Positions 24,790 to 36,481 of a stretch of DNA of 64,000 bases are shown piece after piece. This DNA is from Anaeramoeba flamelloides. Taxonomy: Eukaryota; Metamonada; Anaeramoebidae. How positions within the stretch are numbered: the stretch's first letter is position 1; each line of letters opens with the position of its first letter. Made by a program: the position numbers and the translations under genes. The DNA is taken from NCBI GenBank assembly GCA_027625915.1, contig JANTQA010000019.1, forward strand, positions 377,001 to 441,000, read 5' to 3'. Under the pieces are notes generated by a model that was not told the origin of the DNA, ran no database searches, and was given only the letters and a program-made list of their open reading frames with translations.

Positions 24790-25240
24790 ATTTTTTTGAT
24801 TCATTCTTCTTTTTGTTTTTTTTTTGATTTTTCTTCTTTTCAAAAAATGATCTCCTTTTAAAAAATTCTTTTTATGGTTCTCATTTTAAGTTAATTTGTA
24901 CCCGTTTTTTGATCAAAACTTGAAAAAAAGTTAATTTCCTTGCTGTCAAAATATCTCTTGAAAAACTATTTTTCTTTTTTCTATTATTTTTGGGATTTGA
25001 AAAATCATTTTTCAATAAAAAAGAGAATAAATAACATGATTTAAATTGGTTGGGTAAAGAAATTTTTGTCAAACACCAAACCTGCATATATTATGCTCAG
25101 AAAATTCAAATTTGATTTTTTTTTTTTTTTTCCTTGAAGTAATCTAAGGTAGAGGGTTAATTTCCTCTTTAGTTCTTCGATTTTTTTTAAATAAACAGAA
25201 AGGAGTCAAAAATTTGAATTTATTCATTTCTTTGTATGAT
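24790..25240. other. No recognisable gene
   Basis: T-rich sequence downstream of the lipidated protein gene; nothing further seen. Confidence 0.5.
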
Positions 25241-25249
25241 GTAAAAGCT

Positions 25250-25945
25250 ATGTTGGGTTTTTTTCTAATTCTAGAAATGAAAAGAAAATTCATGAAATTT
25301 TCAGTTTATTCTTATTAAAAGTAAAAAAAACTGCTGGTAGGTTTTCTTGAGTTTTCTGCCAATTTGTGAAATAAATAGATTTTCGTATGTTTTTTTTGAG
25401 TTTTCTATTTATTCTTGAAGTGTTCTAGGTTTTTTTTTACTTTTTGAAATAAACAGAAAATTATAATAAATTTTTGGTTTATTTCTAAAGTAAAAAACCG
25501 CCGTTAGGTTTTCCAGAATTTAAAAGTATTAAGTAAAATCAAATATATTTTACTCTATTTTTTGAATTCTGGAAAAGCGTCGTTAGGTTTTCTTGAGTTT
25601 TCTGTTTATTTCTGAAGTGTTCTAGGTTTTTTTGAGGTTTTCTATTTTTATTTCTAAAGTAAAAAAAACCTAGAACAAAATCTATTGATTTTCCAAATAA
25701 ACAGAAAACTCAAGAAAATCTAACGACACTTTTCCAGAATTCAAAAGAGTAGAGAAAAATATTTGATTTTCCTCAATTCTTTTAAATTTGGGAGAAGCTA
25801 ACTGCGGTTTGTTTTTACTTTTTAAAATAAACTGAAAATTAAAAAAATTTTTGGTTTATTTCAAAAATTAAAAAACCGCCGTTAGGTTTTCCAGAATTTA
25901 AAAGTATTAAGTAAAATCAAATATATTTTACTCTATTTTAAATCA
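25250..25945. repeat. Largest cluster of fold-back hairpin modules
   Basis: At least six palindromic modules in a row. Two near-identical direct copies of a 65-bp unit (AAAACCGCCGTTAGGTTTTC onward) lie at about 25494 and 25869. Arms of the CAGAAAATT/AATTTTCTG, TTTTCCAGAATT/AATTCTGGAAAA and CTCAAGAAAA/TTTTCTTGAG kinds are shuffled between modules. Confidence 0.8.
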
Positions 25946-28144
25946 ATAGATAATTCTTTAATCATCGCTTTAATTGATTCTTCATTTGAAAAATCTTTAT
26001 AAAATTTGAAATACCTTTTAATGATTATTATTATAAATTCTTAAAAAAAAAAAAAAAAAACAATATTCAATTTTTTTAATATTACATTTTAAAAAAATCT
26101 TAATATAACCTGGGGACTTGTATTTTCCAACTTATATTTGTAAAATATCTCTCAAAAAAATTTTTTAATCCAAGATCGTTTCTTAACCAATAGTTTATTA
26201 TTGGTGAAGTTATCAAAAAGTCTAAATTTCGTAATTATTTAATTTTTATTGAAAAATTTTTTTATTAATTTGTCGTGTAGAACTTCAATTTCCAAAATGG
26301 GAAAAAATCACAGATGTGAATATTTAAAGTAAAAGGTCTAAAAAAGCTTTCAAAATTCTTAATTGCTTTTCATTTGAAATTCAATTTTTATATTTGTTGA
26401 TTATAAAATAAAAATTTCGATTATGATAAAATAGAATTTGACTTTTTTATCTAATTATATATTATGTATATTCTACATCATAAAACACAATTTTATAAGA
26501 TATTAACAATGTTTATGTATTATAAAGTTTTACAATTGGGTTGGAATTGCTATACAATGACCCAAAACATATATTTGAAGAGCATAAAATTTGTGTTTCA
26601 AATAATAATTTATGCTTTTTTTCTTCGAGTTTTAATAAAATTAAATTTACAATACAACTGTATACCCAAGGGCAAATCAATTTTGAAAGAATAACTCCTT
26701 GATATTTTCAGTAAAATTTAAATTAGGAATACAATTTTTTAGAAATTTTTCTCAATTTTCTTAGTTTTTTTTGATTTTTTTGTTTTTTTTTGGATCAAGA
26801 GGATAAAGATAATTAACTCCATTTTTTGAGATATTTTTTTTTATAGATATTTCATTTTTGGAATTGATTTATTAATAAGAGGACTTTAAGAAACCAATAC
26901 CATACTTACTTAATCTTATTGTCACTTTCTTTTAATTAGGCCGTATAAATCTTCTATAAAAAAGAAATATGGTTTTTTTATTTGTATCACCTATGAAAAA
27001 AACTCTACAAAATTTATTTTAACGAAAGTGAGTTGATTAAGAATACTACTAAATAAAGTGAACTAGCATTTCTGATAATTATCAGAAGAATTGTTAATTA
27101 TATAATAATTCTTATAAAAATTTTCATTTATAAATTCCTTTTAAGGGATAATGAAGAAAAAAAAAATTCACAACCCATAGAGGTCTCTTAAGGTACGAAA
27201 GGAGAAGGTGAACATAGAAAAGATTAAAAAAAAATACAATGAGATCGAAATTTATTCAAAGATTATCTTTATTGAAAGCAAAATTCAAAAAAAGTTCGAT
27301 AATTTCTGTAATCACTACTGTTGTCAAAAGAGTGTTTGCAGAAAAAGTTAATCCTTTTTTCAAAATACAAAAAGTTTTTTTTTGTTATAGAACACCTATA
27401 CATTAACAGAGCAACCAAACCAACCTAAAACCTAATTAAATATGGAATTGGTTTCTTAAAGCGTTATTATTTCTAATGAAAAGTTAAAAATGAAGGATCA
27501 AAATAGAAAATATATCTCAAAAATAGAGTAAATTTTTCTTAAAATTTTTAAAAAAACATCAAAAAAATACAAAAAATTTCAAAAAAATTGTAAATAAAAC
27601 GATAAATTTTGAACAAATTTCATTCTCAATTTAAATTTTAGAGAAAAAATAAAGATGTTTATTTTCAAAATTGATTTATATTTAGGTATACTCTTGTGAA
27701 GTTGTCTTGGAAAAGAAGAAAAAAATGTATTGAATTGAATTTGAAAATAGATTAGATTTGTTGTGCGAGCATTTTTTTAATCGCTGTATTATTATTATTT
27801 AATATTCCATCTAACTATTTTTGTTTGGTTTTTGTTAGTATTTTTTTTTAGTTGTTTTTGATTGTATGGTTTGTTTATTTTATGTTATGATTTTTTTATT
27901 CAATTTTATTTTGTTGAATTTATTTAGTTTGTTTGTATATTGGTGAAATAATTGTGATCTGTGAATTTGTATTTTAGTTTTGTTAGATTGGTTTTACAGT
28001 TGGTTTTATTGTTGAGATGTTTAAGATTAATGTTGTGAAATGGTTTTGTGTATCTGAAAGTAATGAGTAGATTGTTATTTTTCAATTTTTGAATATTAGA
28101 TATAATAAAACTAATAAAATAAAAAGACTTGTAGTTAATGTCAA
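25946..28144. other. No recognisable gene
   Basis: AT-rich. A 76-codon open frame at 26464-26694 has no feature I recognise. The region 27140-27340 is slightly richer in G and C but I could not read a gene or known RNA in it. Confidence 0.45.
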
Positions 28145-28216
28145 GGGCGTATAGCTCAGTGGTAGAGCAATTGACTGCAGATCAATAGGTCCGGGGTTCG
28201 ACTCCACGTGCGCCCT
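28145..28216 (+). tRNA. tRNA-Cys (GCA)
   Basis: Acceptor GGGCGTA/TGCGCCC, D arm GCTC-AGTGGTA-GAGC, anticodon stem ATTGA/TCAAT with loop CTGCAGA (anticodon GCA), variable loop AGGTC, T loop TTCGACT, and U at the discriminator position as usual for Cys. A T-run follows as terminator. The T stem CGGGG/CCACG has a G-A mismatch at the middle pair. No intron. Otherwise it looks functional. Confidence 0.93.
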
Positions 28217-28708
28217 TTTTTTCTCACTTATTGAATTCTTTTTATTTACAATTAAACAAACTTTTTTCACAACTATTTTTTTAGTCATTTGAATTGAATT
28301 ACTACTTACACGTGTTGACAACCTTTCGAACATTACGATCAAAAAACAATTTTTAAAAAAAAAATTAAACATTTGCTAATTTTTCACTATTAAAAACTTA
28401 ACTTAACCTAAACACTATTGGTTAATTAAAGATCTTGTATCAATTATTATTTTAAAGATATTTTACAATTTAAGTTGGCAAAAACCAATTTTTAAGGTTT
28501 TATTAATATTTTTTTTCAATTTAATACTAAAAAAATTGAGTATTTTTTTCTTCACAGTTAAGAGGCCATTTTATTATATTTAAAAGTATTTTAAATATAA
28601 AAAACACCTTTTAAATGGATAATCAAGTATTTGGAAAATTAAAGAATTATTTGTTATTTTAAATTAAAAAAAAAATTTTTTTTTCTGATTTTAGAAAACA
28701 ACTAAATT
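28217..28708. other. No recognisable gene
   Basis: AT-rich sequence between tRNA-Cys and the TIR element; an antisense open frame across the tRNA is a by-product. Confidence 0.5.
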
Positions 28709-29913
28709 TTAAGGGGGTAAGTACATTTTTCATTTTTTGAGTGCCACCATTTATGTGAAACTGAATGATTCAAATCATTTCTTTGGCCAAATACATTGAT
28801 ATTTTCATAAATACTAGAGTGGAATATATCCTAGTAGAAGATATTTTCATACCAATAAAAACACGCAAATCAAAAAAATGAAAAAATTGATTAAAAAAAA
28901 AATAAATAAAAATCATTTATTACTTGATCTTATCTATAAAATTTTACACCATTACTTATTCTTTATTTGGTTTTATTTTTAATTCTTTATTAAAAAATTT
29001 TTATTTGGAAAATTTTTGATAAACAAATTACTGTTTATTTCGAAAGAATTTCCAAAATGAATTTAAAAATCCTATTTTCATTTAATTCATCTAATTCTTG
29101 TTTTAGTTCAGAAAATCAGAGATTTTTGTAATTCTTCTTGAGAATGAGGGTTTATTGGATGAATTCGTTTGATTTTATAATTATTTATTTTCCATTAAAA
29201 TGAGAACTCAAAAAAATTCTGAATCTGATTGAAATTTGTTCTTGAATTTTACAATTATTTTGATTTGAATCTTTTTTAACTGTTTTTTGATTCCAAGAAT
29301 TCAACCCCTTTATTTTAAGTTTTGAAATAGTATTCCTCGTTTTAGCTTTGTTTGAGAAAAATATTTTAAAAAAGAATTTTGATAGCAAATTTGTCACAAA
29401 AGGTTTTTTAAAATAATAATAAATAGTAATGGGGCGAGAAATTCAAGGAAAAAAATAGTTTGTATTCAAGCAAAACTAAGAAGATAAAGAAAAACAATCT
29501 TCAAAAATAAGCTTTTATCGATTTTTTTTTTTTCATTCTTGATTTCAACAAATTTATTTGGAATGGTGATCATTCGTGTTTGGTCTTCTAAAAGAAATTA
29601 TTTGTTTCAAATGCACACCCTTTTGGGTATATTTTGTTAGTTTACTGTTTGATTAATTTCAATCATTGGTATAAACACATTTCTAGATCCAAAAAAAAAT
29701 TTAATAAAACCAAAAATTGAATCAGAAAAAATGTTCAAAAAATTGAAAAAAATAAGATTCAACTCTGAATTACTTTGATTCCATTCACTAATAGACTAGT
29801 GGATGGTGTTTTGGTTTCAAAGTTCCAATATCTGGTGGCACTCAAAAAAATTTTCCAGTAAGATTCTCACAATTCAAATTATTCAAAATAGTAAAATGTA
29901 CTTACTTCCTTAA
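28709..29913 (+). mobile_element. TIR element, 1.2 kb, GTAAGT-type ends
   Basis: The left end TTAAGGGGGTAAGTACATTT with an inner TTTTTTGAGTGCCACCA returns in reverse complement at the right end (GGTGGCACTCAAAAAAATTT ... GTACTTACTTCCTTAA). No transposase frame is left. Inverted copy at 33488-35480; worn copy at 18400-20970. Related pieces occur near 48.2 kb. Confidence 0.7.
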
Positions 29914-29959
29914 ATAAATATTCCCTTTATTCCAAAAAGATAAAAAAAAAACCTATAAC

Positions 29960-30340
29960 TGTTTTCATTATGTTTTCCAAAATTTAAAAGAATTGCTTTA
30001 AAAAATTGTATACATTCTATTCTTATGAATTCGAGAAAAATAGAGTTGATTTTCTTGAGATTTCTGTTTGTTCGTGAAGTGTTCTAGGTTTTTTTAACTT
30101 TTTGAAATAAACTGAAAATTTATTAAAATTTTCTGTTTATTTCAAAAATTAAAAAAAACCTAACAACAATCAATTGATTTCACAGAAAAAACAGAAAAAC
30201 TCAAGAAAAATACGGTTAGGATTTTTTTTTCTCTAATTAAAAAGAAACTAATGATGATTTTCCAGAATTTAAAGAAATGAACTGAAAATTTTCTTATTTT
30301 TTTTTAATTTCTTAAATTAAAAAAACACATAGCAACATTT
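29960..30340. repeat. Fold-back hairpin modules, worn
   Basis: Arms of the CTGAAAATTTATTAAAATTT / AATTTTCTGTTTATTT and TTCTAGGTTTTTT / AAAAAACCTAAC kinds, as in the other clusters. Confidence 0.65.
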
Positions 30341-30469
30341 CCAACTTGTACTATTTTCTAAATTTTTAATTCTGAAATTGTCTAGGTCAATTTCGAGCTA
30401 TTTTAAATTTTGGAATACCAAATGAATATTTTCAGATTCTTTATTTCTAAACTTGGGATGTTTAATTCA

Positions 30470-31900
30470 TTCATCAACCCCAAGTATTTTTATTTTTTGA
30501 ATTAACTTAAATCTTCTGTTATATATTATTATTCTGAAAAGATCAATTTTTACTAAAATTTTATAAATAAGCTTGGAGAATGTAGGTTAATTGCTAAAAA
30601 ATTCACAATTTTTTTATTAATCCAAGTATCAATATCTTTAAAATCTGTTTTTGTTAAATCAAATATATTTAATCCATTAAAAGTTGGTTATGTAACAAAG
30701 ATTTAAAAAACTGGTTTTTTAATCCATTAGAAAATTTTTTTATTGTAAAAGATTGATTTATTTTTTAAAATTAGTCATAAATTAATCTATGTTAAATTTA
30801 TGAATGAGTTAGTTTGTTATCTATCTAAATACCAAGATATGAAATTTTCTTTTGGAAATAAAGTTTTTTTTATTTTTATCATTGCTAGGATCCATCCAGT
30901 AATCTCTTCGTATATTATTTTTTATATATAAGCTAAATTTCAAAAATAGCGGCATATTTTCCATCATAAAAAAATTTGAGTAATTGTTTTTATTTTTTGA
31001 ATAATAATGTATTTTACTAAAGTGTTTAGAGATAATAACCAATAAAGTCAGTTTCAAATTTAATGCACAACTTCAACGAAATTAAAGGCACAAAATAATC
31101 TCCATTTAAGGCACAAAATTTAGATTTTTTTTTTTTTTTTTACATTTTATTTTACTCATAAATGAATTTTGTGCTTTAATTTGGGATTTTTATTGTGCCT
31201 TTAATTTCGTTGAAGTTTGTGCCTTAAAAGTGGAACTGACTCTATAGATTAATAAACAAAAATATAGTGTAATCATTTTATTTTTTGAAATACAAAAATA
31301 AAACAAGAAAAAAATAATAATAATAAAGATTTCCCCTAATTTTAAAATGTAGCTTATATAATTAAAAATTGATTTCTATTATGATTTTTCAATAAGTAAA
31401 ATCAGATCATAGCAAACATTTCGACCTGTAGTGCTAGCGATTTAGTTTTTTTCTAAGAGGAACTGGGTAATAAATCCAAATAATAAAGGAGATAATGTAC
31501 CTCCCTGATAAACACCAATTATTTCCTTTGAGTAATAAGAAATTAGATATTTTATAATAATTTCCTTTTTATTGATTTTTTATTCAATTAATAAATAAGT
31601 GAATGGTTAAAAGAGTCAATATAGTTTTGGATATCTATTGTAACAATATAAATATTTTTTTTTTATAAATTTATTTTTTATTTTTTGATACTCATTCATA
31701 AACTTTAAAAATGTAATTCTGATATCTAATTTTTTTTTAAATTCCAAGAATATTAGATTCCACTATAGAAAAATTTCAGAAAAAATATTTGAAGATTTTG
31801 AATAATTGAAATGGGACGATAATTAAGTGGGATGCCCTCATCTCTTTATTTATGGATAAATAATATATTTCTTTTTTTAATACATTTCATATTTTTCTGA
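30470..31900 (-). mobile_element. LINE fragment, minus strand, heavily decayed
   Basis: The minus strand reads NYRPIS near 31830, GIYQGGTLSPLLFGF near 31500 (motif B, altered), DLILLIEKS near 31395, YLGI near 30830, and a thumb-like region to about 30530. Many stops. A MITE (31045-31242) sits inside. Confidence 0.7.
31045..31242. mobile_element. Tc1/mariner-like palindromic MITE, worn ends
   Basis: Same family as 8359-8555, with ends AAGTCAGTTTCAAATTTAA and AAAGTGGAACTGACTC and TA on each side. The first and last bases have mutated. Confidence 0.75.
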
Positions 31901-31974
31901 GATAAAATATTTTTCAGTCAACAGATCCTAGTTTTAATAGGTAAAATGCATGTGTTTAAAAGGGTTTGTATAGA

Positions 31975-33300
31975 TACTAAACTAAATTCCAAAAATTTGG
32001 ACACAGTTTAAACAGTGGAAAGAACATCAATACCTCACTTTAAATTTAAATTGGAAAGAATTTTGATTTTACAAACTATTTCATTTTTTGTCTTTTTTGT
32101 TTTGTTTTCATTTCCTTTTTCGCAGTTACGTAATCTGTTTCATTAGATCTGGTAATTTTTTTTTCGATGGTTTATAGAAGGCAATGCTGAGTTTGTTGAA
32201 TTGGAAAAATGATATACAATTGGTTGATGGTATCTTATCATTTGATCGATCAACAATTGTTGGTGAAATTTCAACAAATTGACTAATACACTTTTTTATT
32301 CTAGCTCATTTCATTATTTTGGACACACCTGTTTTTATTTTTGAGTTTTATATTTTTTTCTTTTATTTGGATTAAAATGATTACTTATTAAAACATTAAT
32401 ACTGGGTTACTTAAAAGTGGTTTTATATTAGGTTTGGAAAAATACAATAAATTGGGTTTTTTTGCCTATTTTTGATTTTGGGTGTGTAAAAATTTTTAGA
32501 ACGGGTTTAGAAGAAAAATTTTATTTTGGAAATTTTCAAAATTGAAATATTTTTTTCACCTTGATGAATATTTTCGTTTTTTTTTTTTGATTTTTTATCA
32601 AACATAATACATTTGCAAATTTTTTTTTTATTGCAAGATCAATAGTCATTTGGTAAAAATGTGTTATTCCAATATTATTGAAACCATGGAAATGATTGTT
32701 GAGAAATAATATTGATTTCTATTGGAATTCTATTCGATCTTTGATCCTGATATTTGAATAATTAATGTGAAAAATTTTCAATTCATTTTGATTTCCTTTT
32801 TCAAATAGAGGTCACAAATACCAACCACTTCGTTTGGGGACTTGGTTTCTAAAAGAAAAGTATAAAAAATGAAATGAAAATTGTTTCCTATTTATTATTC
32901 AAATATCAGTTGAAGTTCAAAACAAACACTGTTGTTTTTCTGCATATGTCACTAAGAATTTGAGTTTTTCAATTTTTAAGTAAATATATTGATTTATTAG
33001 TTTTCTTTTAGACATAAATCAACAATTCTTTGATGTGTATTATTCTGCTAATTTCTTATTTTTTCTTCGAAGGTCAATTATAAAATAATTGATATTTGAA
33101 AAAAATATTTTGGATTCCCGTTGACTGAAACAGGGTCTTCATCATTAATCCAATTAAAATATATTTTTTTTTGGATTGTTTTTATAAATTTTTCATAAAA
33201 AAACTGTTATTATATTGAATCCACCTTTTAATTAATTGTTATTTATTTTTTGTTTTATTATTTGATTTTACTTTTTTTAAAAGGTTCTATTAAGGTTTCC
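31975..33300. repeat. Dispersed repeat copy
   Basis: The first 500 bp match 49430-49960 closely (TTTTGATTTTACAAACTAT, TTTGATCGATCAACAATTGT, TTTTGGACACACCTGTTTTT) and 1-410 more loosely. The part 32870-33120 matches 43080-43320 (GATGTGTATTATTCTGCTAA). No intact open frame. Confidence 0.6.
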
Positions 33301-33487
33301 ACTTAAAACCTGGGTTGAACTTTTTTCTAGGTGGTTAACTTTTTTAAAATAGAAAACTTCAAAATAGTTTTCAATATCCTCACTTTTTTAAGGAACTATT
33401 TATTTGACAACCAAATCTGAAAAGGATTAATGTGGAGTCAAAAACTTTAAAAATATTATTTGTAATAAATTAAAATCTTCTTCAAGA

Positions 33488-35480
33488 AGAAAGTAAGTTC
33501 ATTTTACCATTTTGAAAAATTTTAATTGTGTAAACCTTACTGAAAAATATTTTTTCACTGCAATGAGATATTGAAACTTTAAAACCAAAACATCATGGAC
33601 TCTATTATTTGTAAAAAAAAAAATGAACAGAAAGTAATTAATAGTTGAATCTTTCATTTTTCGATTTTTTGAACAGTTTTTTTTTTGAGTTCAATTTTTG
33701 GTTTTATTAAAATTTGGTTTTGGTTCTAGAAATGTGTTTATACAAACAAGTGAAATTAATCAAAAAATAAACCAAAAAAAAAAATAATAATAGACCTAAA
33801 AAGGGTGTGTATTTGAAACAAATATTGACATTAAAGAGATCAAACACGAATGTTCACCTTACCAAATGAATTTGAATAAAAAAAAAAAAAAAAAAAAAAT
33901 CCACAAAAGCCTATTTTCGAAGATTTTTTTTCTTTATCTTCTTAATTTTGATTAATCCAAACAATTTATAACCTTGAATTTCTCACTCCATTACGATTTA
34001 TTATTATTTGTCAAAATATTTTTTTTATTAATTTTAAAATTCTTTTTTAAAATATTTTTATGAAACAAACCCAAAATTAAACACACCAAAATCTTTTTCA
34101 TTCAAAGGGGTCCAGATTTATTGAAGAAATAGAATACCGTGTTTGAGTTTAATTCATCATCTTCTCAAACTAAAATTTTCAATTTTTAGATAAAAATCAT
34201 TTTTTTTTCATTTTGTAAAAAAGTTTTTTATATTCTTCTTTTTTTTATATATTTTTTAAAAATTAAATTTGTAAAAAAAAAAGTTTGAAACTCCAAACTA
34301 ACATTAAGAAAAGTTGAGAATTGTGTGTTCTTTTAAAATTCATTCATTTACAAGTAAAAAATCTTATTGTAAACAATTTTAATTTCTAAAAGAAATTGAG
34401 AATTTTGCACGAGACGTTCCAATGAAAAGGGCCCAAAAATTTTTTTAACATTTGTTTTTTTTTTGAAATTTATGGTTTAGCCATACTTTTCTTTTATGAT
34501 TATCGGCTCCAATACTAAGTTTATTATTTCTCGTATTTTTATACAATCTAAGTTTGGTTGATTCATAAAAATAAAGTGACTTTTTATCGAAAAATTTGGA
34601 TTAAGGAATTAATTCAAATAAATAATAATAATAAGCAATTAAAGAATAATATTCTTGATATTATTCGAAATAAAGACTCGTTATTTATTTTATCATTGGT
34701 TAATGATAAAGAAAATTATGACTCTTTATTAAAATTTCTAAACAAAAATTTAGAAATCAGGACTGTAAGAAGAAACTAGTTTCCTCCCTTCAAAATAAAA
34801 AAATAAATAAAGTGACTTTTTCATTTTTGGCTGTGCTCCTTTGAGTGAAATGGAGTTTATTTCAATTATTAAAATAAAGCGCTTGAATTCTCCGAATCAA
34901 AAAAACGTTACAAAAAGATTCAACCCAAAATAATTGAAAATTTTAGAAACAATATATATCAGATTCAAAATTATTTTTAGTTCTCAATTTTAATGGAAAA
35001 TAAATATTATAAAATCAAACTAATTTTTCATATAAATCTATATTTCTGAATTATAATTCAAAAAGTATCCTATTTTCTGAAACAAAACTAGAATTAGATC
35101 AATTAAATAGATTTTTAAATTCAGTTTAGAAATTCTTTAGAAATAAAAAGTAATTTGTTTCTCAAAAATTTTCCAAACAAAAGTATTTCCATGAAGATCT
35201 AAAAAACACAACCAAATAAAGAATAAGTAATTGTATCAAATGTTACAGATAAGATCAAGAAATAAATGATTTTTTTTTATTTTTTTTTTTTCAAGCTCAA
35301 TCTTTTTCATTTTTTGAATTTCCATTTTTTTAGTTGGTATGAAAATATATTATACTAATATATATTCTACTCTCGTATTTATTAAAATATCAATGTATTT
35401 GATTAAAGAGATGATTTGAAGAATTCAGTTTCACATAAATGATGGCACTCAAAATTTGAAAATTTTACTTACTCCCTTAA
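33488..35480 (-). mobile_element. TIR element, 2.0 kb, GTAAGT-type ends, with LINE insert
   Basis: Inverted copy of 28709-29913, bounded by AAGTAAGTTCATTTTACC and AAATTTTACTTACTCCCTTAA-like ends. It is longer because it keeps internal sequence missing from the 1.2-kb copy and because a LINE fragment is inserted at 34586-34804. No transposase recognised. Confidence 0.65.
34586..34804 (+). mobile_element. 5'-truncated LINE insertion with 17-bp target duplication
   Basis: The 219-bp insert is flanked by identical AAATAAAGTGACTTTTT (34569-34585 and 34805-34821). It encodes only the last LINE codons (RNKDSLFILSLVNDKENYDS ... TVRRN, stop) and a short tail with an A-rich end. This is the hallmark of target-primed reverse transcription and fixes the 3' end of the family. 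It appears relatively young because the duplication is perfect. Confidence 0.88.
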
Positions 35481-35554
35481 AACAGCTATATGATCGAAAT
35501 TAATTGTTGTTAAGTGACTAGCGTCACCTTAGATTTCTCTATAATCCAAGTATG

Positions 35555-36290
35555 TTGTAATTGGACTGTAACCACATTAGTGCACCATGGCTCAAATAGT
35601 TTCTGTGACTCTAAAAAATCTATTATAAATCTTATTGCACAATAAATTATTTCATTTTTTACTAATGATCACAATTGAAAAAGTTTCATTTTGAAAAAAT
35701 TATTTTTAATTCCTTTTCCAAATCTAAAAATAGAAACCCAAAATAATAGTATTGCGATATTTAATAATTCAGATTTAGAACTTCCAAAAGTAACTATTTT
35801 TATAATTTTTTAATTTAAAAGATTAACTCAATAATCATCAACATAAAAGCACAAAGACTGATTAGTTTTGTTTGCTTTTGATAAAGCTACTTGTAGCATC
35901 AATATATTTCCATGATTTGAGAAATAATTTGTCAAAAAAATCTTATTGGTTAATTATTATATTTTTAAAAAAAAACAAATTTTTTAGTAACTAATCTACA
36001 TTTCGACATAAATTTAAGAAAAATATTTTATACTTTGTAGTCTGAATATTGATAATTCAACCTTTAAATTTATAGCGAAATGCAGATTTTTTTCTGAAAT
36101 TGTTGAGTTTTTTACTGATACATAGATCATTTTTAATTGATGAGATCAACAAATATTACTACTTGACTAATGGATTTTTTAGAGACATTTGAACCATGTA
36201 GCACTAATGTGTTTACAGTCCAATAACAACACACTTTGTTCCTAGGCTTCTACTTGGTAGACGCTAATCCCTTAAAAATAGATCTAAATG
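35555..36290 (-). repeat. Inverted copy of the 3.1-3.9 kb repeat
   Basis: Reverse complement of 3110-3860, with AGAACTTCCAAAAGTAACTA near 35780 and TTTGAACCATGTAGCACTAA near 36190. Not interrupted by the LINE that sits at the edge of the other copy. Confidence 0.7.
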
Positions 36291-36481
36291 TTAAGAATTT
36301 TTGATATTCAACTATTTTATTTTATTAATAACAGAATAAAACCCAAAAAAGTGTGGTCAAAAGGAAATGCTTTTCCGAGTTTTTAATTTGCATTTAAATT
36401 TTATTATTGTCTTGCTTTCTGAAAGAATTTCTTTTTGATTCAAAATAATTATACATAAATTTTGTTTATAAATCCCAACAA

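Noticed and set aside
28082-28372. Minus-strand 96-codon frame across tRNA-Cys
   Set aside because: Runs through a well-formed tRNA and shows no protein features; by-product.
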